A DNA stretch of 64,000 nucleotides from VAZQ01 sp963817135 (GCA_963817135.1 CAWFNG010000010.1:558001-622000); one strand, 5' to 3'. Counted from the stretch's first letter, positions 39,730-48,367 are shown. The notes: generated by a model not told the origin, from the sequence alone. A program made the numbers and translations.

Positions 39730-40224
39730 CTACTGCGGTCGCCCCAGATCATTCGCTGGCCAGACTGCCCCTTGCGGCGCTGAGGAAGGCATCGGCTCAG
39801 TGGAGGCTGGCGTCGCCGGCTCAGCACGTACCGGTGGCGAGGCAGCGTTTGCTGTCCTGGCGGCTGCGGGCTTGGCGGAGGCAACAGGCTTGCGCTTTGC
39901 GGCATGGAACTCGGCGTAGACCGGATTGGGCGAAAGCCGTGGAGCGTCTGCTCCAGCTACCGTTTCCGGACGGATTGTTATGGTCTGCGGCTTGTATGGC
40001 TTGAGCGTAAACGTCGCTGTGAATTCAGCGTTCGCTTGGACCGTCAGCTCGCATGGAGTGAGGCAGCTTTGGCCGGATGACGTCTTGACCTCAGCGCCGG
40101 GCGGGGCGGATTCAAACCGCAAGGCTTCGGTTGTCTCTGAACGCTTGAAAAAGTTTAGGTTTGGCATGACTGAGCACGCGGCAACAGAGAAGCCGCATGC
40201 GATGACGGCAATGATTTAACTCAT
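39730..40224 (-). pseudogene. Lipoprotein with PEGA-like domain, early stop codon in leader
   Basis: The main open part (from ATG 40167) begins MPNLNFFKRSETTEALRFES and has PPGAEVKTSSGQSCLTPCEL and KPYKPQTITI, a PEGA-like surface domain, then an Ala/Pro-rich tail (145 residues). Upstream in the same frame lie ATG AGT TAA ATC ATT from 40224, followed by IAVIACGFSVAACSVMPNLN, a lipobox-type leader. The TAA at 40216-40218 replaces what could have been AAA (Lys), so the lipoprotein leader is probably cut off by a nonsense mutation. The remaining protein would start inside and lack export. Confidence 0.6.
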
Positions 40225-40393
40225 GTTGGACCCCACGACACGGGCAACGCTACGGTCGCCATACCCCACATTACGATCGCATGAGGCGGGGAAGCCGCAT
40301 CCAAAACATCATCCCGCGACATGGCACATGATATCGAGAACGTAAATGTGGCAGTGGTAAGACTTTTCGGTAGAAAGAGCACGCAATGTGTCC

Positions 40394-40509
40394 GTCATGC
40401 CCGGCCTTGCGCTGCCTTGCGCCGGGCATCCACGTCTTATCTTGAAGCGCGCTTCGGAGAAAACAGACGTAAGATGGCCGGGACAAGCCAGGACAAGCCC
40501 GGCCATGAC
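40394..40509. repeat. REP/BIME-like inverted repeat, second family
   Basis: About 116 bp, left arm gtcatgcccggccttgcgct...ccgggcatccacgtctt, right arm aagatggccgggacaagcca...cccggccatgac. The arms can pair into a long hairpin. It belongs to a different family from the 9.2/52.3 kb pair and resembles Rhizobiales repeats of the type gtcatgcccgggctt...aagcccggccatgac. Both flanking genes run on the minus strand, so it sits between two co-directional genes. The remainder of the 342-bp gap holds no gene. Confidence 0.6.
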
Positions 40510-40566
40510 GCCGAGAGTTGATTCAGCTTCATCGAAACCAGCTTTAGTCACAGGTTGACGCATTTA

Positions 40567-41124
40567 TCAGTCGTTCGCACGCGCCTCGCTCGTAATGCAA
40601 GCATCCGATTGCGGGTCGACCGCACAAAAATATTCTTCGTTCCTGGAACAGAACTCAGCCTTGTTATTTGCTGTAAAATTTTGCAGGCACAGATACATCC
40701 AATCGATGCTGATTCTCGCTTTCTCAAACTCCTCCTCACCGCAAAACTCGTCTAGTTGAGATACAACGCGCTGGAATTCTTGCGGGACTGTCTGTTTCGT
40801 TCGGCCAGCCAAGCTCTGAGCATGTGCATAGAAGCCCTGTGCGGTCGCAATGCAATCATGCTTATCGACTGGAGTTAGCGGATAGGGAGTAAGTCGAGGC
40901 TCTTCTCTAGCCGATGCAGCTGACTTGCGGCTCTTCGCCGCGAAAGATTTTTGCTTTTTTCCAGCAGCAACAGACTTTTGCCTCTTGAGAGTACCAGATG
41001 TTTTCTCCTTCGCTGAGGCAGTTGACTTCTGTTTTGCGATCGCAGGTGAGTTTGCAACAAAACAAAGGATGTTTAGGCCTGCAAGCAGGCAAATCATAGC
41101 TAAGACGCATAAACCTCGCGGCAT
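40567..41124 (-). CDS. Exported hypothetical protein, basic
   Basis: Encodes 185 residues from ATG 41124 (MPRGLCVLAMICLLAGLNIL), preferred over 41148 because the leader then starts near the N-terminus. A lysine/serine-rich region (KSTASAKEKTSGTLKRQKSV) precedes a compact Cys-containing domain (PLTPVDKHDCIATAQGFYAH, QVVPQEF-like helix, LDEFCGEEEFEKARISIDWM, MYLCLQNFTANNKAEFC). The domain looks helical with paired cysteines. No known family is recognised. Confidence 0.6.
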   Translation of the reverse strand: MPRGLCVLAMICLLAGLNILCFVANSPAIAKQKSTASAKEKTSGTLKRQKSVAAGKKQKSFAAKSRKSAASAREEPRLTPYPLTPVDKHDCIATAQGFYAHAQSLAGRTKQTVPQEFQRVVSQLDEFCGEEEFEKARISIDWMYLCLQNFTANNKAEFCSRNEEYFCAVDPQSDACITSEARAND

Positions 41125-41325
41125 ATCCCCATCTCGCCGCTGACGCACCTTTTAGATACTATCAGGTAATGGGGCTAAATTCCGGCCCCGAAAAGTTCCA
41201 CAGTCATGACCATGCTTGATTTGTGGGGCTGTAGTCGGGCCGGCATCCCGCAGTGCAGTGAGCCCCCTGACTGCGCCATCGTCACGCGCTATGCTGTCAG
41301 GGAACTTGATCGTTCGAGGCAGCCC

Positions 41326-42300
41326 ATGCAATTCGCCGATGTCATCAAACTCGTCGGCTGGGCGGCAGTCGCCTGGCCGAAGGCGGCTCCGGGGCAGTCG
41401 ACGGATGGCGTGTCGAGGATCGGAGTGTTGTGGCCCGCAAGTTCAGCCCCCGCTTCGCCACGAATGGAGTCGTTTCGACAAGCGCTGCGTCAGCTGAACT
41501 TTGTTGAGGGTCAGAACGTCGCTATCGAACTGCGCCATCCACAACGAGGTCTGGCTGAGCTTCCCGGCCTTGCCGCCGAGCTGGTTCGGCTGCAAGTCGA
41601 CATCATCACCGCCTTTGGCGATTACGCCCCCCGCGTGGCGCAGGAGGCGACGCAAACAATTCCCATCGTTGCGATCGGCGACGATATTCTTGGCGCCGGG
41701 ATCATCAGCTCGCTTTCGCGGCCGGGCGGCAATACCACCGGCCTGACAATTCTTGCGCCGGAACTCAGTGCCAAGCGACTTGAAGTGCTACTGGAGATGG
41801 TACCGGGAATATCGCGCGTGGCGAGTCTTTGGGACCCGACAACTGGCGCATCGCAAGTGGCGACGACCGAGAACGCTGCGCGGGCCTTGAAGCTAAAGCT
41901 GCAAGTCCTCGAAGTTCATCGTACCGAGGACCTCGCTGGGGCGTTTCAAGCGGCACGCAATGCCCAGGCGCAAGCGCTCAATGTGTTCGCCTCGCCGATT
42001 CTCGCCTCCTTGCACCGAGAGATCATTAGCTTGGCCGCCGAATATCGGCTGCCAGCGATTTATCAGTGGAGGGAACACGTCGACGCCGGCGGCCTCATAT
42101 CCTATGGGCCTAATCTCGCGGCACTGTTTCGACAGAGTGCGACCATCGTCGTTAAGATTCTCAAAGGCGCCAAGCCTGCCGACCTGCCTGTTGAGCAGCC
42201 CACAAAACTCGAGTTGGCATTCAACGCCAAGACCGCAAAATCTCTTGGACTTTCTATTCCGCCCTCCATCCTGGTGCGCGCCGATGAGGTTATCGAGTGA
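41326..42300 (+). CDS. Orphan ABC substrate-binding protein (ABC_sub_bind family)
   Basis: Encodes 324 residues from ATG 41326 (MQFADVIKLVGWAAVAWPKA), the usual leader of these Rhizobiales proteins, although the usual ARAQ ending reads APGQ here and export may be weakened. The frame opens at 41206, but that extension lacks leader character. Motifs: GVSRIGVLWPASSA, PIVAIGDDILGAGIISSLSR, LIHREIISLAAEYRLPAIYQ and the ending TAKSLGLSIPPSILVRADEV, IE. It has no adjacent transporter genes. It is the third intact member of this family in the window, counting the copies at 31.2 and 62.3 kb. Confidence 0.87.
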   Translation: MQFADVIKLVGWAAVAWPKAAPGQSTDGVSRIGVLWPASSAPASPRMESFRQALRQLNFVEGQNVAIELRHPQRGLAELPGLAAELVRLQVDIITAFGDYAPRVAQEATQTIPIVAIGDDILGAGIISSLSRPGGNTTGLTILAPELSAKRLEVLLEMVPGISRVASLWDPTTGASQVATTENAARALKLKLQVLEVHRTEDLAGAFQAARNAQAQALNVFASPILASLHREIISLAAEYRLPAIYQWREHVDAGGLISYGPNLAALFRQSATIVVKILKGAKPADLPVEQPTKLELAFNAKTAKSLGLSIPPSILVRADEVIE

Positions 42301-42339
42301 AGCGTCGCAGTGGCCGGGGGTTTCTTTTCGCGCTCGAAA

Positions 42340-42747
42340 TTATTCTATGTCAGGAGTGAGAATGTTCAGTTCGGACAACTTCTTCTTTGCAATCGCAATG
42401 CGTCGCGCCACCTCTTCGAAATACTCTGCATAGCCTGGTTCTTCGAGGCGGCCCAAATCCAAAAAATAATACTTGCCGCGCTTATGGACCCACCCGCTCA
42501 GCTCTAGCTCTTCAAGTATCCGCGCCGCGGTTGCAGGCGGCATCTCTACATTGCGCGAAAGACCTGCAAGCGTGAGCGGTCGCCCGCGCAATTGGGCATG
42601 TCCCAACGCCGCACCCACAAGGATGAACCTCTGTGCTTGGGGCAATTTGTATTCCGGGAAAAAAACATGAGCTCCCAGGCGGCGCAGCGCCCACATCATG
42701 TCGGCGATTATGACGACAGCATGCTGATGACGGTGCCGCGTTTTCAT
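42340..42747 (-). CDS. Winged-helix (MarR-like) DNA-binding protein
   Basis: Encodes 135 residues. After MKTRHRHQHAVVIIADMMWA, the core LTLAGLSRNVEMPPATAARI plus LEELELSGWVHKRGKYYFLD reads as a helix-turn-helix with a wing: a scaffold helix, a recognition helix in PPATAARILEELE and a beta hairpin. A C-terminal charged helix (AEYFEEVARRIAIAKKKLSE) could dimerise. It is probably a local transcriptional regulator; targets are unknown. It converges with the binding protein at 41.3 kb and lies beside the palindrome array. Confidence 0.65.
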   Translation of the reverse strand: MKTRHRHQHAVVIIADMMWALRRLGAHVFFPEYKLPQAQRFILVGAALGHAQLRGRPLTLAGLSRNVEMPPATAARILEELELSGWVHKRGKYYFLDLGRLEEPGYAEYFEEVARRIAIAKKKLSELNILTPDIE

Positions 42748-42866
42748 GGACCTACCCCTGTTGGCCCTTCAAGGGCGAGCGAGCGAACTCTAGACAAGAA
42801 CTGTGTAATTCGCACGCACTACGCCGACCCTTTTGAACGGAGGCCACTGAAATTGACTTGCAAACG

Positions 42867-43195
42867 CTAGTGTGGCGAATTTGACGTTCCTATCAGCATT
42901 GCCGCGAGTCATTTGTAGGAACGTCAAATCCAAAGCCACACTAGAATCAAATAGTTGCTAGTGCGGTGAATTTGAAGTTCCTATCATAACTGGCCGCAAG
43001 CTCGTTTAGGAACTTCAAATTCAAAACCGCACTAGAATCATAGAGTTGCTAGTGGTCCTTAAATTCCGAAGTTCGCATCTGAACGTGCTGCGAGTGGTGG
43101 CGAACTTCGGAATCGGACCACTAGTGTCCCTTTGGTTCCGACGTTCGTTTGCGAGCGTTCTGAAAAGTGATACGAACGTCGGAACCGGACACTAG
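42867..43195. mobile_element. Nested CTAG twin-hairpin elements: A-[B-C]-D array
   Basis: Four consecutive CTAG-bounded hairpins: A 42867-42944, B 42958-43035, C 43049-43124 and D 43121-43195, with C and D sharing a CTAG. Arms start CTAGTGTGGC (A), CTAGTGCGGT (B), CTAGTGGTCC (C) and, at the far end of D, ggacactag. Inner stems are ATTTGACGTTCCTA (A), ATTTGAAGTTCCTA (B), TTCCGAAGTTCGC (C) and TTCCGACGTTCGT (D). A and B, and B and C, are joined by 13-base spacers aatcaaatagttg and aatcatagagttg. Comparison with the A-D copy at 55667-55833 shows that a B-C element inserted into the internal CTAG of an A-D element with CTAG duplication. No transposase is encoded. Confidence 0.85.
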
Positions 43196-43339
43196 CGCAG
43201 GAGCAAAAGATTACATTTTCACGACGTACGGACACCGGTAAACGGGGTATGGGATTGTGACCACTGCCGATCGCGTCAAAACGCGTCGCGACGCTGGTGC
43301 GGTCGGAAGAGCCTTCGATATCGCAAGGGAGGTATGGAA

Positions 43340-43711
43340 ATGAGCAGCGAAAAGGAAATTCTCGCCCTGGAAGACAAGCGCATTGCGGCGATGATTGGAG
43401 GGGACTGGAAGGCAGTACAGGCGCTTGCACACGATCAGCTTCTCTACACCCACTCCTCTGCCGTCACCGACACCAAGGCGAGCTGGCTCGAAACGATGAC
43501 TTCGGGCAAGACGAAGTATAAGAGCGCGAGCTTTACCGACCGCAAGGTGCGCATGATCGGCGATGCCGCGCTCGTCACGGGCGGGGCGGCGATCGAGGCC
43601 GAGATCAACGGCCAGCCGCGTATCCTGCGGCTCAAATTCCTAAACGTCTGGACCAATACTCCTCAGGGATGGAAGTTCGTGGCGTGGCAGTCCACGCCGC
43701 AGCCGCAGTGA
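43340..43711 (+). CDS. NTF2-like (SnoaL/DUF4440) protein
   Basis: Encodes 123 residues from ATG 43340; the ATG at 43334 is too close to the GGGAGG site. The opening EKEILALEDKRIAAMIGGDW plus KAVQALAHDQLLYTHSSAVT, and the closing LRLKFLNVWTNTPQGWKFVA are the helix and strand signatures of the DUF4440 cone fold. Such proteins include dehydratases, isomerases and polyketide cyclases, but many have no known reaction. It lies upstream of a GST with a 65-bp gap and may be co-transcribed. Confidence 0.85.
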   Translation: MSSEKEILALEDKRIAAMIGGDWKAVQALAHDQLLYTHSSAVTDTKASWLETMTSGKTKYKSASFTDRKVRMIGDAALVTGGAAIEAEINGQPRILRLKFLNVWTNTPQGWKFVAWQSTPQPQ

Positions 43712-43776
43712 GCTGACGACCATTTGCACGGGCGAGGGGCATAGGGTCAAACCCTCGTAACGGCGGAGAAGTACCA

Positions 43777-44406
43777 GTGACGAGACTCCAAATCCTTGGC
43801 AGGGCCAATTCGTTCAACGTGCGCAAGGTCCTATGGGTCTGTGACGAGTTGGGTGTCGAGTACACTCGCGAGGACTGGGGACGAGGGTTTCGTCCGACGA
43901 CCGAAGCTGAATTCCTGCGTATCAATCCCATTGGCCTTGTACCGGCTGTTATCGACGATGGTCAGGTACTTCGAGAGTCAAACACCATCGTGAGATACCT
44001 CTCGACCAAGTATGGCGGCGATGCTCTCTATCCCAAAGATCCCGTTCAACGGGCGTGTGTCGAGCAGTGGATGGACTGGGCAAACTACGAGACATCCATA
44101 TCCCTCCGAGGAGCGTTCCTCGGAGGGATGCTCAATGAGCCACCATGGAACCATCCCTGGTTTATCGATCAGGGCCGCCATCAGATCACCAAGGAGGTCG
44201 GCCAGCTCGATGAGCATTTGGCCTTGACGGGCCCTTACATCACCGGTGAGGCATTCACGATCGGGGATATCCCTATCGGCTTGGTTGTGCATCGTTGGTT
44301 CTGCCTGAATTTCAACAAACCAAGCTATCCGTCCGTCGCTCGCTACTATGAGCAGTTGAGCACGCGGCCAGCTTACAGACGTCACGTGCGTAACGGACTG
44401 CCGTAG
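43777..44406 (+). CDS. Glutathione S-transferase
   Basis: Encodes 209 residues from a GTG (VTRLQILGRANSFNVRKVLW), with GGAGAAGT upstream. The N-terminal domain has NSFNVRKVLWVCDELGVEYT, INPIGLVPAVIDDGQVLRES (cis-Pro and glutathione gamma-Glu recognition, ES) and NTIVRYLSTKYG. The C-terminal helical domain has GEAFTIGDIPIGLVVHRWFC, containing the N-capping-box Asp. It is a typical cytosolic GST, with the exact substrate unknown. Confidence 0.92.
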   Translation: MTRLQILGRANSFNVRKVLWVCDELGVEYTREDWGRGFRPTTEAEFLRINPIGLVPAVIDDGQVLRESNTIVRYLSTKYGGDALYPKDPVQRACVEQWMDWANYETSISLRGAFLGGMLNEPPWNHPWFIDQGRHQITKEVGQLDEHLALTGPYITGEAFTIGDIPIGLVVHRWFCLNFNKPSYPSVARYYEQLSTRPAYRRHVRNGLP

Positions 44407-44427
44407 GCCACGCTCGGCAGCTATTGG

Positions 44428-45120
44428 CTAGTCATCGAGCCACGCCACGGCCCGTATCGGGCTCCCCGTACCGCCTTTGATCTTCAACGGGAAGCCGATG
44501 AAGCGGAAGCGGCCCTTGCCGACGAGCTTGTCGAGATTGACGAGGCCCTCCATGTGCGTGAAGCCGAGGTCGCGGCAGACGTGATGGACTTCGAAATTAT
44601 TGCGTCCCGGCCGCCCCGGGCTCACGGCCTCAACACCAAACATGCCGATACCCTGCCTGCCGAGCCAGGTGGCCGAATCTTTGGTCAGGCCCGGAAAGTC
44701 GGTCAGATACCCATCTTGGCCGTAGCAGCGGCGGTAAAAGTCCATGTGCAGCAGCACGGTATCCTTCGGCTTGATGGTCACCCGCGCCGCTTCGATCGAT
44801 GCCTTGAGGTCGGCGGTCGAGATGTCGGACTTCAGCGGCTTGTCGGAGAGGTCGAGACAGACGGCCTCGGTAAAAAAGGTGTCGAGCGGCATCTCGTCGA
44901 TGGAGCGTGCCCCCGTTCGCGCATCGAAATGGCAAGGGGCATCGACGTGGGTTCCAGCATGATCGCCCAGCGCGAGCGCCATGGTGGCGGAGGAGAACTC
45001 GTAGCCGTCGGCCACACGAACCTCATCGTGGGTCGAGTAGGGAGTGATGACGATCGAGGGATGGTTCAAGAGCCGAGGCATCTTGTGATAGATGTCGCGA
45101 CTGAGGTCGATCAACGTCAT
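44428..45120 (-). CDS. Cyclase-family (kynurenine formamidase-like) metal hydrolase
   Basis: Encodes 230 residues starting MTLIDLSRDIYHKMPRLLNH. The metal motif is ALGDHAGTHVDAPCHFDA, the HxGTHxDxPxH signature of the cyclase/KynB family, followed by TFFTEAVCLDLSDK and the C-terminal RFIGFPLKIKGGTGSPIRAV. Family members hydrolyse N-formylkynurenine, isatin or related amides/lactones using Mn or Zn. It sits alone, convergent with GST, near a Bug receptor on the same strand (105-bp gap) that might import its substrate. Confidence 0.9.
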   Translation of the reverse strand: MTLIDLSRDIYHKMPRLLNHPSIVITPYSTHDEVRVADGYEFSSATMALALGDHAGTHVDAPCHFDARTGARSIDEMPLDTFFTEAVCLDLSDKPLKSDISTADLKASIEAARVTIKPKDTVLLHMDFYRRCYGQDGYLTDFPGLTKDSATWLGRQGIGMFGVEAVSPGRPGRNNFEVHHVCRDLGFTHMEGLVNLDKLVGKGRFRFIGFPLKIKGGTGSPIRAVAWLDD

Positions 45121-45224
45121 GGCGCTTCACTCCAAAGTGGAGGCTCGGCAACGGGCGTGCTTCATCTGAGCGCGGGGCATTCGCGGAACGGGAGTTATGG
45201 AACGCCAGCCCGGATCGATCGGCA

Positions 45225-46205
45225 TCAGTCGGCCCTGATGCCGGCCGCCCGGATCACCTTACTCCACTTCTCGGTTTCATCGGCGATGAGCTTGCCGAAG
45301 TCGGCGGGCGAACCCGCAAGTACCGTGCTGCCCTGGTCGGAAAGCCGCGCCTTGAACTTGGGATCGGCGAGCGCAGCGTTGACCTCCCTGTTGAGCCTGC
45401 CGATGATCTCGGCGGGCGTGTTCTTCGGCGCACCGATGCCACCCCAGAAGCTCGCCTCGTAGTCCGGCACGAAATCACCCACGGTCGGGAGGTCCGGCAG
45501 CGCGTCCGAGCGCGTCGCCGTGGTTACCGCCAGCGCATGCAGCTTGCGGGCTCTGATGTACTCGATGGATGAGGACATGGTGGCGAATTGAACCTGCACC
45601 TGCCCGCCGAGCAAGTCCGTGAGGGCTGGCGCACCGCCGCGATACGGCACGTAAGTCATATTGACACCAGTCATCATTTTGAACAATTCGCCCGAAACAT
45701 GGGGCGGGCTTCCGTTGCCGCCCGAGGCAAAATTGATCTTGCCCGGATTACGTTTGGCGTAGGCAATGAACTCGGGAACCGTCTTGGCCGGAAAGGATGG
45801 ATTTACCACCATGACGTTGGGTTCGCGGCTGATGCCCGCGACCGGCGCGATGTCGCGGATGAAATTGTAGTTGAGCTTGTCGTAAAGAGTCGCGTTGACC
45901 GCGTTCGTCTGACTCGCCAACAGGAGCGTATAACCGTCTCCCGGTGCACGCACGACCGCCTCGGTGCCGATATTGGTGCTGGCACCCGGCCGGTTCTCGA
46001 TGACGAATGGCTGGCCAAGTCGCTCCGAGAGCCATTGCCCTATCAGGCGCGCCGTGATGTCGACCGATCCGCCTGGGGGAAATCCAACGACGATGCGTAC
46101 CGGCCGCGACGGATAGGCTTGCGCGCGCGCGATCCGCGACATGGCCGGGAGTGCGGCAGCGCCCGCTGCTGCCAGATGCAAGAACTTGCGGCGTGGAAGT
46201 TTCAT
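45225..46205 (-). CDS. Bug/TctC-family substrate-binding protein
   Basis: Encodes 326 residues. MKLPRRKFLHLAAAGAAALP has a twin-arginine-type leader (PRRKFLHL), followed by AYPSRPVRIVVGFPPGGSVD. Further signatures are FVIENRPGASTNIGTEAVVR and MTYVPYRGGAPALTDLLGGQ. It is the third Bug protein in the window and again has no tripartite membrane genes nearby. It is upstream of the cyclase-family hydrolase and may be in its operon. The ligand is unknown. Confidence 0.92.
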   Translation of the reverse strand: MKLPRRKFLHLAAAGAAALPAMSRIARAQAYPSRPVRIVVGFPPGGSVDITARLIGQWLSERLGQPFVIENRPGASTNIGTEAVVRAPGDGYTLLLASQTNAVNATLYDKLNYNFIRDIAPVAGISREPNVMVVNPSFPAKTVPEFIAYAKRNPGKINFASGGNGSPPHVSGELFKMMTGVNMTYVPYRGGAPALTDLLGGQVQVQFATMSSSIEYIRARKLHALAVTTATRSDALPDLPTVGDFVPDYEASFWGGIGAPKNTPAEIIGRLNREVNAALADPKFKARLSDQGSTVLAGSPADFGKLIADETEKWSKVIRAAGIRAD

Positions 46206-46435
46206 GGCGTGCCCCCTGGCGATACCAAAGCTATCCCAATTCCTGTACCTCTGAAAGGAGCTGCAACTTCCGATTATGGCATTGTGTCACGAGTAACGCC
46301 GGTCCACACGGCGGTGCGTAACCGTACGAGAGATGAAGGAGGGCCCTTCGAGATGCTTGATGTCCGGCCTGCGGACCACCCTGCACCTTCGACTTTCAAT
46401 TCACTCCAAAGCGTGCATGATGATGGGCAGTATGA

Positions 46436-47008
46436 CTAATGATCGACTGTAACAATGCGCGATTCTCGATACGCAGCCTGAGCATCGCGCACTTTGTTCT
46501 CGCTCAGCAACAAACTACGTTTCCACTGCCGATTTCTCGGATCTCCAGAGACCAATTCTTGGATAATGTTGAGGCCTTCGTTATACGCCAACAGTGCGCC
46601 GCGATGGTCACCCTGCGCCGTCAATACGTCCCCGACAGAATTTAAGCTCACCATAAGATCATAGTTCCACATCGCATTGTTTGGGTCCTGTGCGGTAAGC
46701 TTGCGCGTTATATCAAGACTTTCGCGATAAGCGGCCAACGCTCCACTCGGATCATTTTGGGCTAAGAGCAGGTCACCTGCTCGAATGAGGGTGCGCGACA
46801 GGTCACGCTGCACGTAAGGGCTTCTTGGATGACTGGCGGCAAGTTTGCGCATGATCTGCACCGGCGGAAGGCTCTCACTATGCCCCACTACATGATTAAG
46901 TCCAGCTGCTGCCGCAGGCCGCTCTTGCACGGTCGGGATGCCCGCTGTTCCGGCTGCAAGTGCGAAGAGCATCGCAGCGCTCACCGCCGCTGTGAGGAAG
47001 ATCTTCAT
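46436..47008 (-). CDS. Exported tetratricopeptide-repeat protein
   Basis: Encodes 190 residues with a signal peptide (KIFLTAAVSAAMLFALAAGT). The mature part is built of degenerate TPR-like units: RDLSRTLIRAGDLLLAQNDP, SGALAAYRESLDITRKLTAQ and the next, SLNSVGDVLTAQGDHRGALL, AYNEGLNIIQELVSGDP. This pattern (..G..L...GD...AL..Y.E.L.I...L...DP) matches sel1/TPR arrays from large Rhizobiales proteins. It begins in a 4-base ATGA overlap with the 50-residue gene upstream. It is likely a protein-interaction domain in the periplasm. Confidence 0.75.
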   Translation of the reverse strand: MKIFLTAAVSAAMLFALAAGTAGIPTVQERPAAAAGLNHVVGHSESLPPVQIMRKLAASHPRSPYVQRDLSRTLIRAGDLLLAQNDPSGALAAYRESLDITRKLTAQDPNNAMWNYDLMVSLNSVGDVLTAQGDHRGALLAYNEGLNIIQELVSGDPRNRQWKRSLLLSENKVRDAQAAYRESRIVTVDH

Positions 47009-47157
47009 AGCGACCTCCCGGAATTTCCGAGTTCAGCAGCGATCGCGAATGAGGCCGCCGCCTCGTTGCTGCTCTTGTACTGACCAGTTTCAGTATCTTT
47101 GAATTGGATCATCCACACGTCGTTGTTCCCCGCCACGTAGTATCGGGAATTCGCCAT
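47005..47157 (-). CDS. Small hypothetical protein coupled to the TPR gene
   Basis: Fifty residues from ATG 47157 (MANSRYYVAGNNDVWMIQFK). A near-ideal AGGAGG site lies upstream, and its TGA overlaps the ATG of the TPR gene (ATGA), implying translational coupling. The sequence DVWMIQFKDTETGQYKSSNE and AAASFAIAAELG resembles the DUF2188-like short domain that folds from a strand and helix. The start preference over 47229 rests on the ribosome-binding site. Confidence 0.6.
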   Translation of the reverse strand: MANSRYYVAGNNDVWMIQFKDTETGQYKSSNEAAASFAIAAELGNSGRSL

Positions 47158-47721
47158 CGTTTCCTCCTGAAGAGCAGATTTCTCGTCTGAAACGCGCGTT
47201 TGCCTCCCCACCCCAACAAACTCGCGCACGGGCTTTTCATTCCTCCTTCACTCTAAGGTGATCGAGCCGTCACTGTGGACGTTAAGTGATTTGGCCGCGA
47301 CAGCGAGGTTCACGACGTGAGGTCGGCTTGCCTGCTTCGGGAATAAAAATGACGGTCAGCCTGTCTAGCTCACTGAAAGGCAGCTCCGCGCCAGGAGATC
47401 GTCACAGGCGAGGAAACAAACTCGGTTTTCATGCAACAAGCTGCGACTTTCCATTCCATGGCTGTGGGCATGTTTTGCCGAAACAGGAAAGTAACGCAAT
47501 CCAGAGAGAAACAGAAATGTTGGCACTGCATTGCTTCCGAACCCTCTACGGCTCCGCATTCTCGATGTGGTGCTGGCTAAAGATTTCTCTATTCGATCCC
47601 TATCGGCCCGAGCTGCACTACATGCGAGGCCCTGGGCCAAAATGGCGGGAGAAGCAATCGCGCAGCGCGGAGTTCGCGAGCTAGATCGAGAAGAAAATAT
47701 CAATCGCCAGGAGCTAGACGT
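47158..47721. other. Intergenic region with doubtful small frames
   Basis: About 560 bp. One plus-strand frame from an ATG at 47518 gives 55 residues (MLALHCFRTLYGSAFSMWCW...) ending at 47684 with only a weak gagaga upstream; I do not count it as a gene. No repeat or hairpin was noted. Confidence 0.4.
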
Positions 47722-47913
47722 ATGAGCATCACCGAATATGTCGCCACTACCACCCGCGCCTTCATGGCCGCAGAGATTGCCATGGCGGCGGTCAACTGCG
47801 GAGCTGCGAACGTCACCTGCGCGCAAGCCGAAAAACTACTTGACGATTACTTTGCCCGCGTCGAACAGGTGATCCCCTGGACCGAGATTAATCCCCTGGA
47901 CCGCCGGTCCTGA
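47722..47913 (+). CDS. Small hypothetical protein
   Basis: Sixty-three residues from ATG 47722, with AGGAG 9 bases upstream. The sequence MSITEYVATTTRAFMAAEIA, NCGAANVTCAQAEKLLDDYF and ARVEQVIPWTEINPLDRRS is acidic and helical, with two cysteines. No family is recognised. Its short length makes it uncertain. Confidence 0.45.
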   Translation: MSITEYVATTTRAFMAAEIAMAAVNCGAANVTCAQAEKLLDDYFARVEQVIPWTEINPLDRRS

Positions 47914-48005
47914 TCCGCCCGGCGGGTCTGCAGGGGGACTGACCAGACGGGACAAACAGCACGATCCCGACCCCAGCAATCCAGCCCCGGCGGAATCCGC
48001 AATTT

Positions 48006-48021
48006 TGTGATCTCTATCACA
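48006..48021. promoter_or_regulatory. CRP-family operator-like palindrome
   Basis: The sequence reads TGTGA-TCTCTA-TCACA, a perfect dyad match to the CRP consensus TGTGA-N6-TCACA. It lies about 88 bases before the small leader-like frame at 48109. The same dyad type occurs at 13804. Confidence 0.45.
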
Positions 48022-48108
48022 GTGTAAGACGAAGATTCAGGGCATCGTTCAATAATGGACGCTCAGAGCGTCAAAATTACTGGACGCCGAGACTGGATGG
48101 AGAGGGCC

Positions 48109-48261
48109 ATGAACGCGGCGAGAAAGCTTGCAAGCGCCTTAACAATTCTTGCCATTACGGCAGCCGTTACCGGATGGGTAGGCGTGGCCGGATCATCACA
48201 CTCTATCGCCATGAAGCTATCCACTCCGACTTCCGCCACGTCGCTAATCCCCGTCTGGTGA
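48109..48261 (+). CDS. Possible very small secreted protein
   Basis: Fifty residues from ATG 48109 with GGAGAGG just upstream: MNAARKLASALTILAITAAV, then TGWVGVAGSSHSIAMKLSTP and TSATSLIPVW. The N-terminal stretch looks like a signal peptide. Its presence right after the CRP-like site supports a transcript. With no homology that I can name, it may also be spurious. Confidence 0.3.
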   Translation: MNAARKLASALTILAITAAVTGWVGVAGSSHSIAMKLSTPTSATSLIPVW

Positions 48262-48367
48262 GGAGCGCCACCAGTCATACTGGATAGGATTTGACAGACA
48301 TCCCCGGCGTTTGCAGCGGAAGGACCGTCGCTGAACGATGAGTGGAGAGTAGGCTGCGTTCTACACC

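Noticed and set aside
42867..43195. CRISPR array
   Set aside because: The units are long palindromes of four types with CTAG feet and constant spacers, not identical short repeats with unique spacers, and no cas genes are present.
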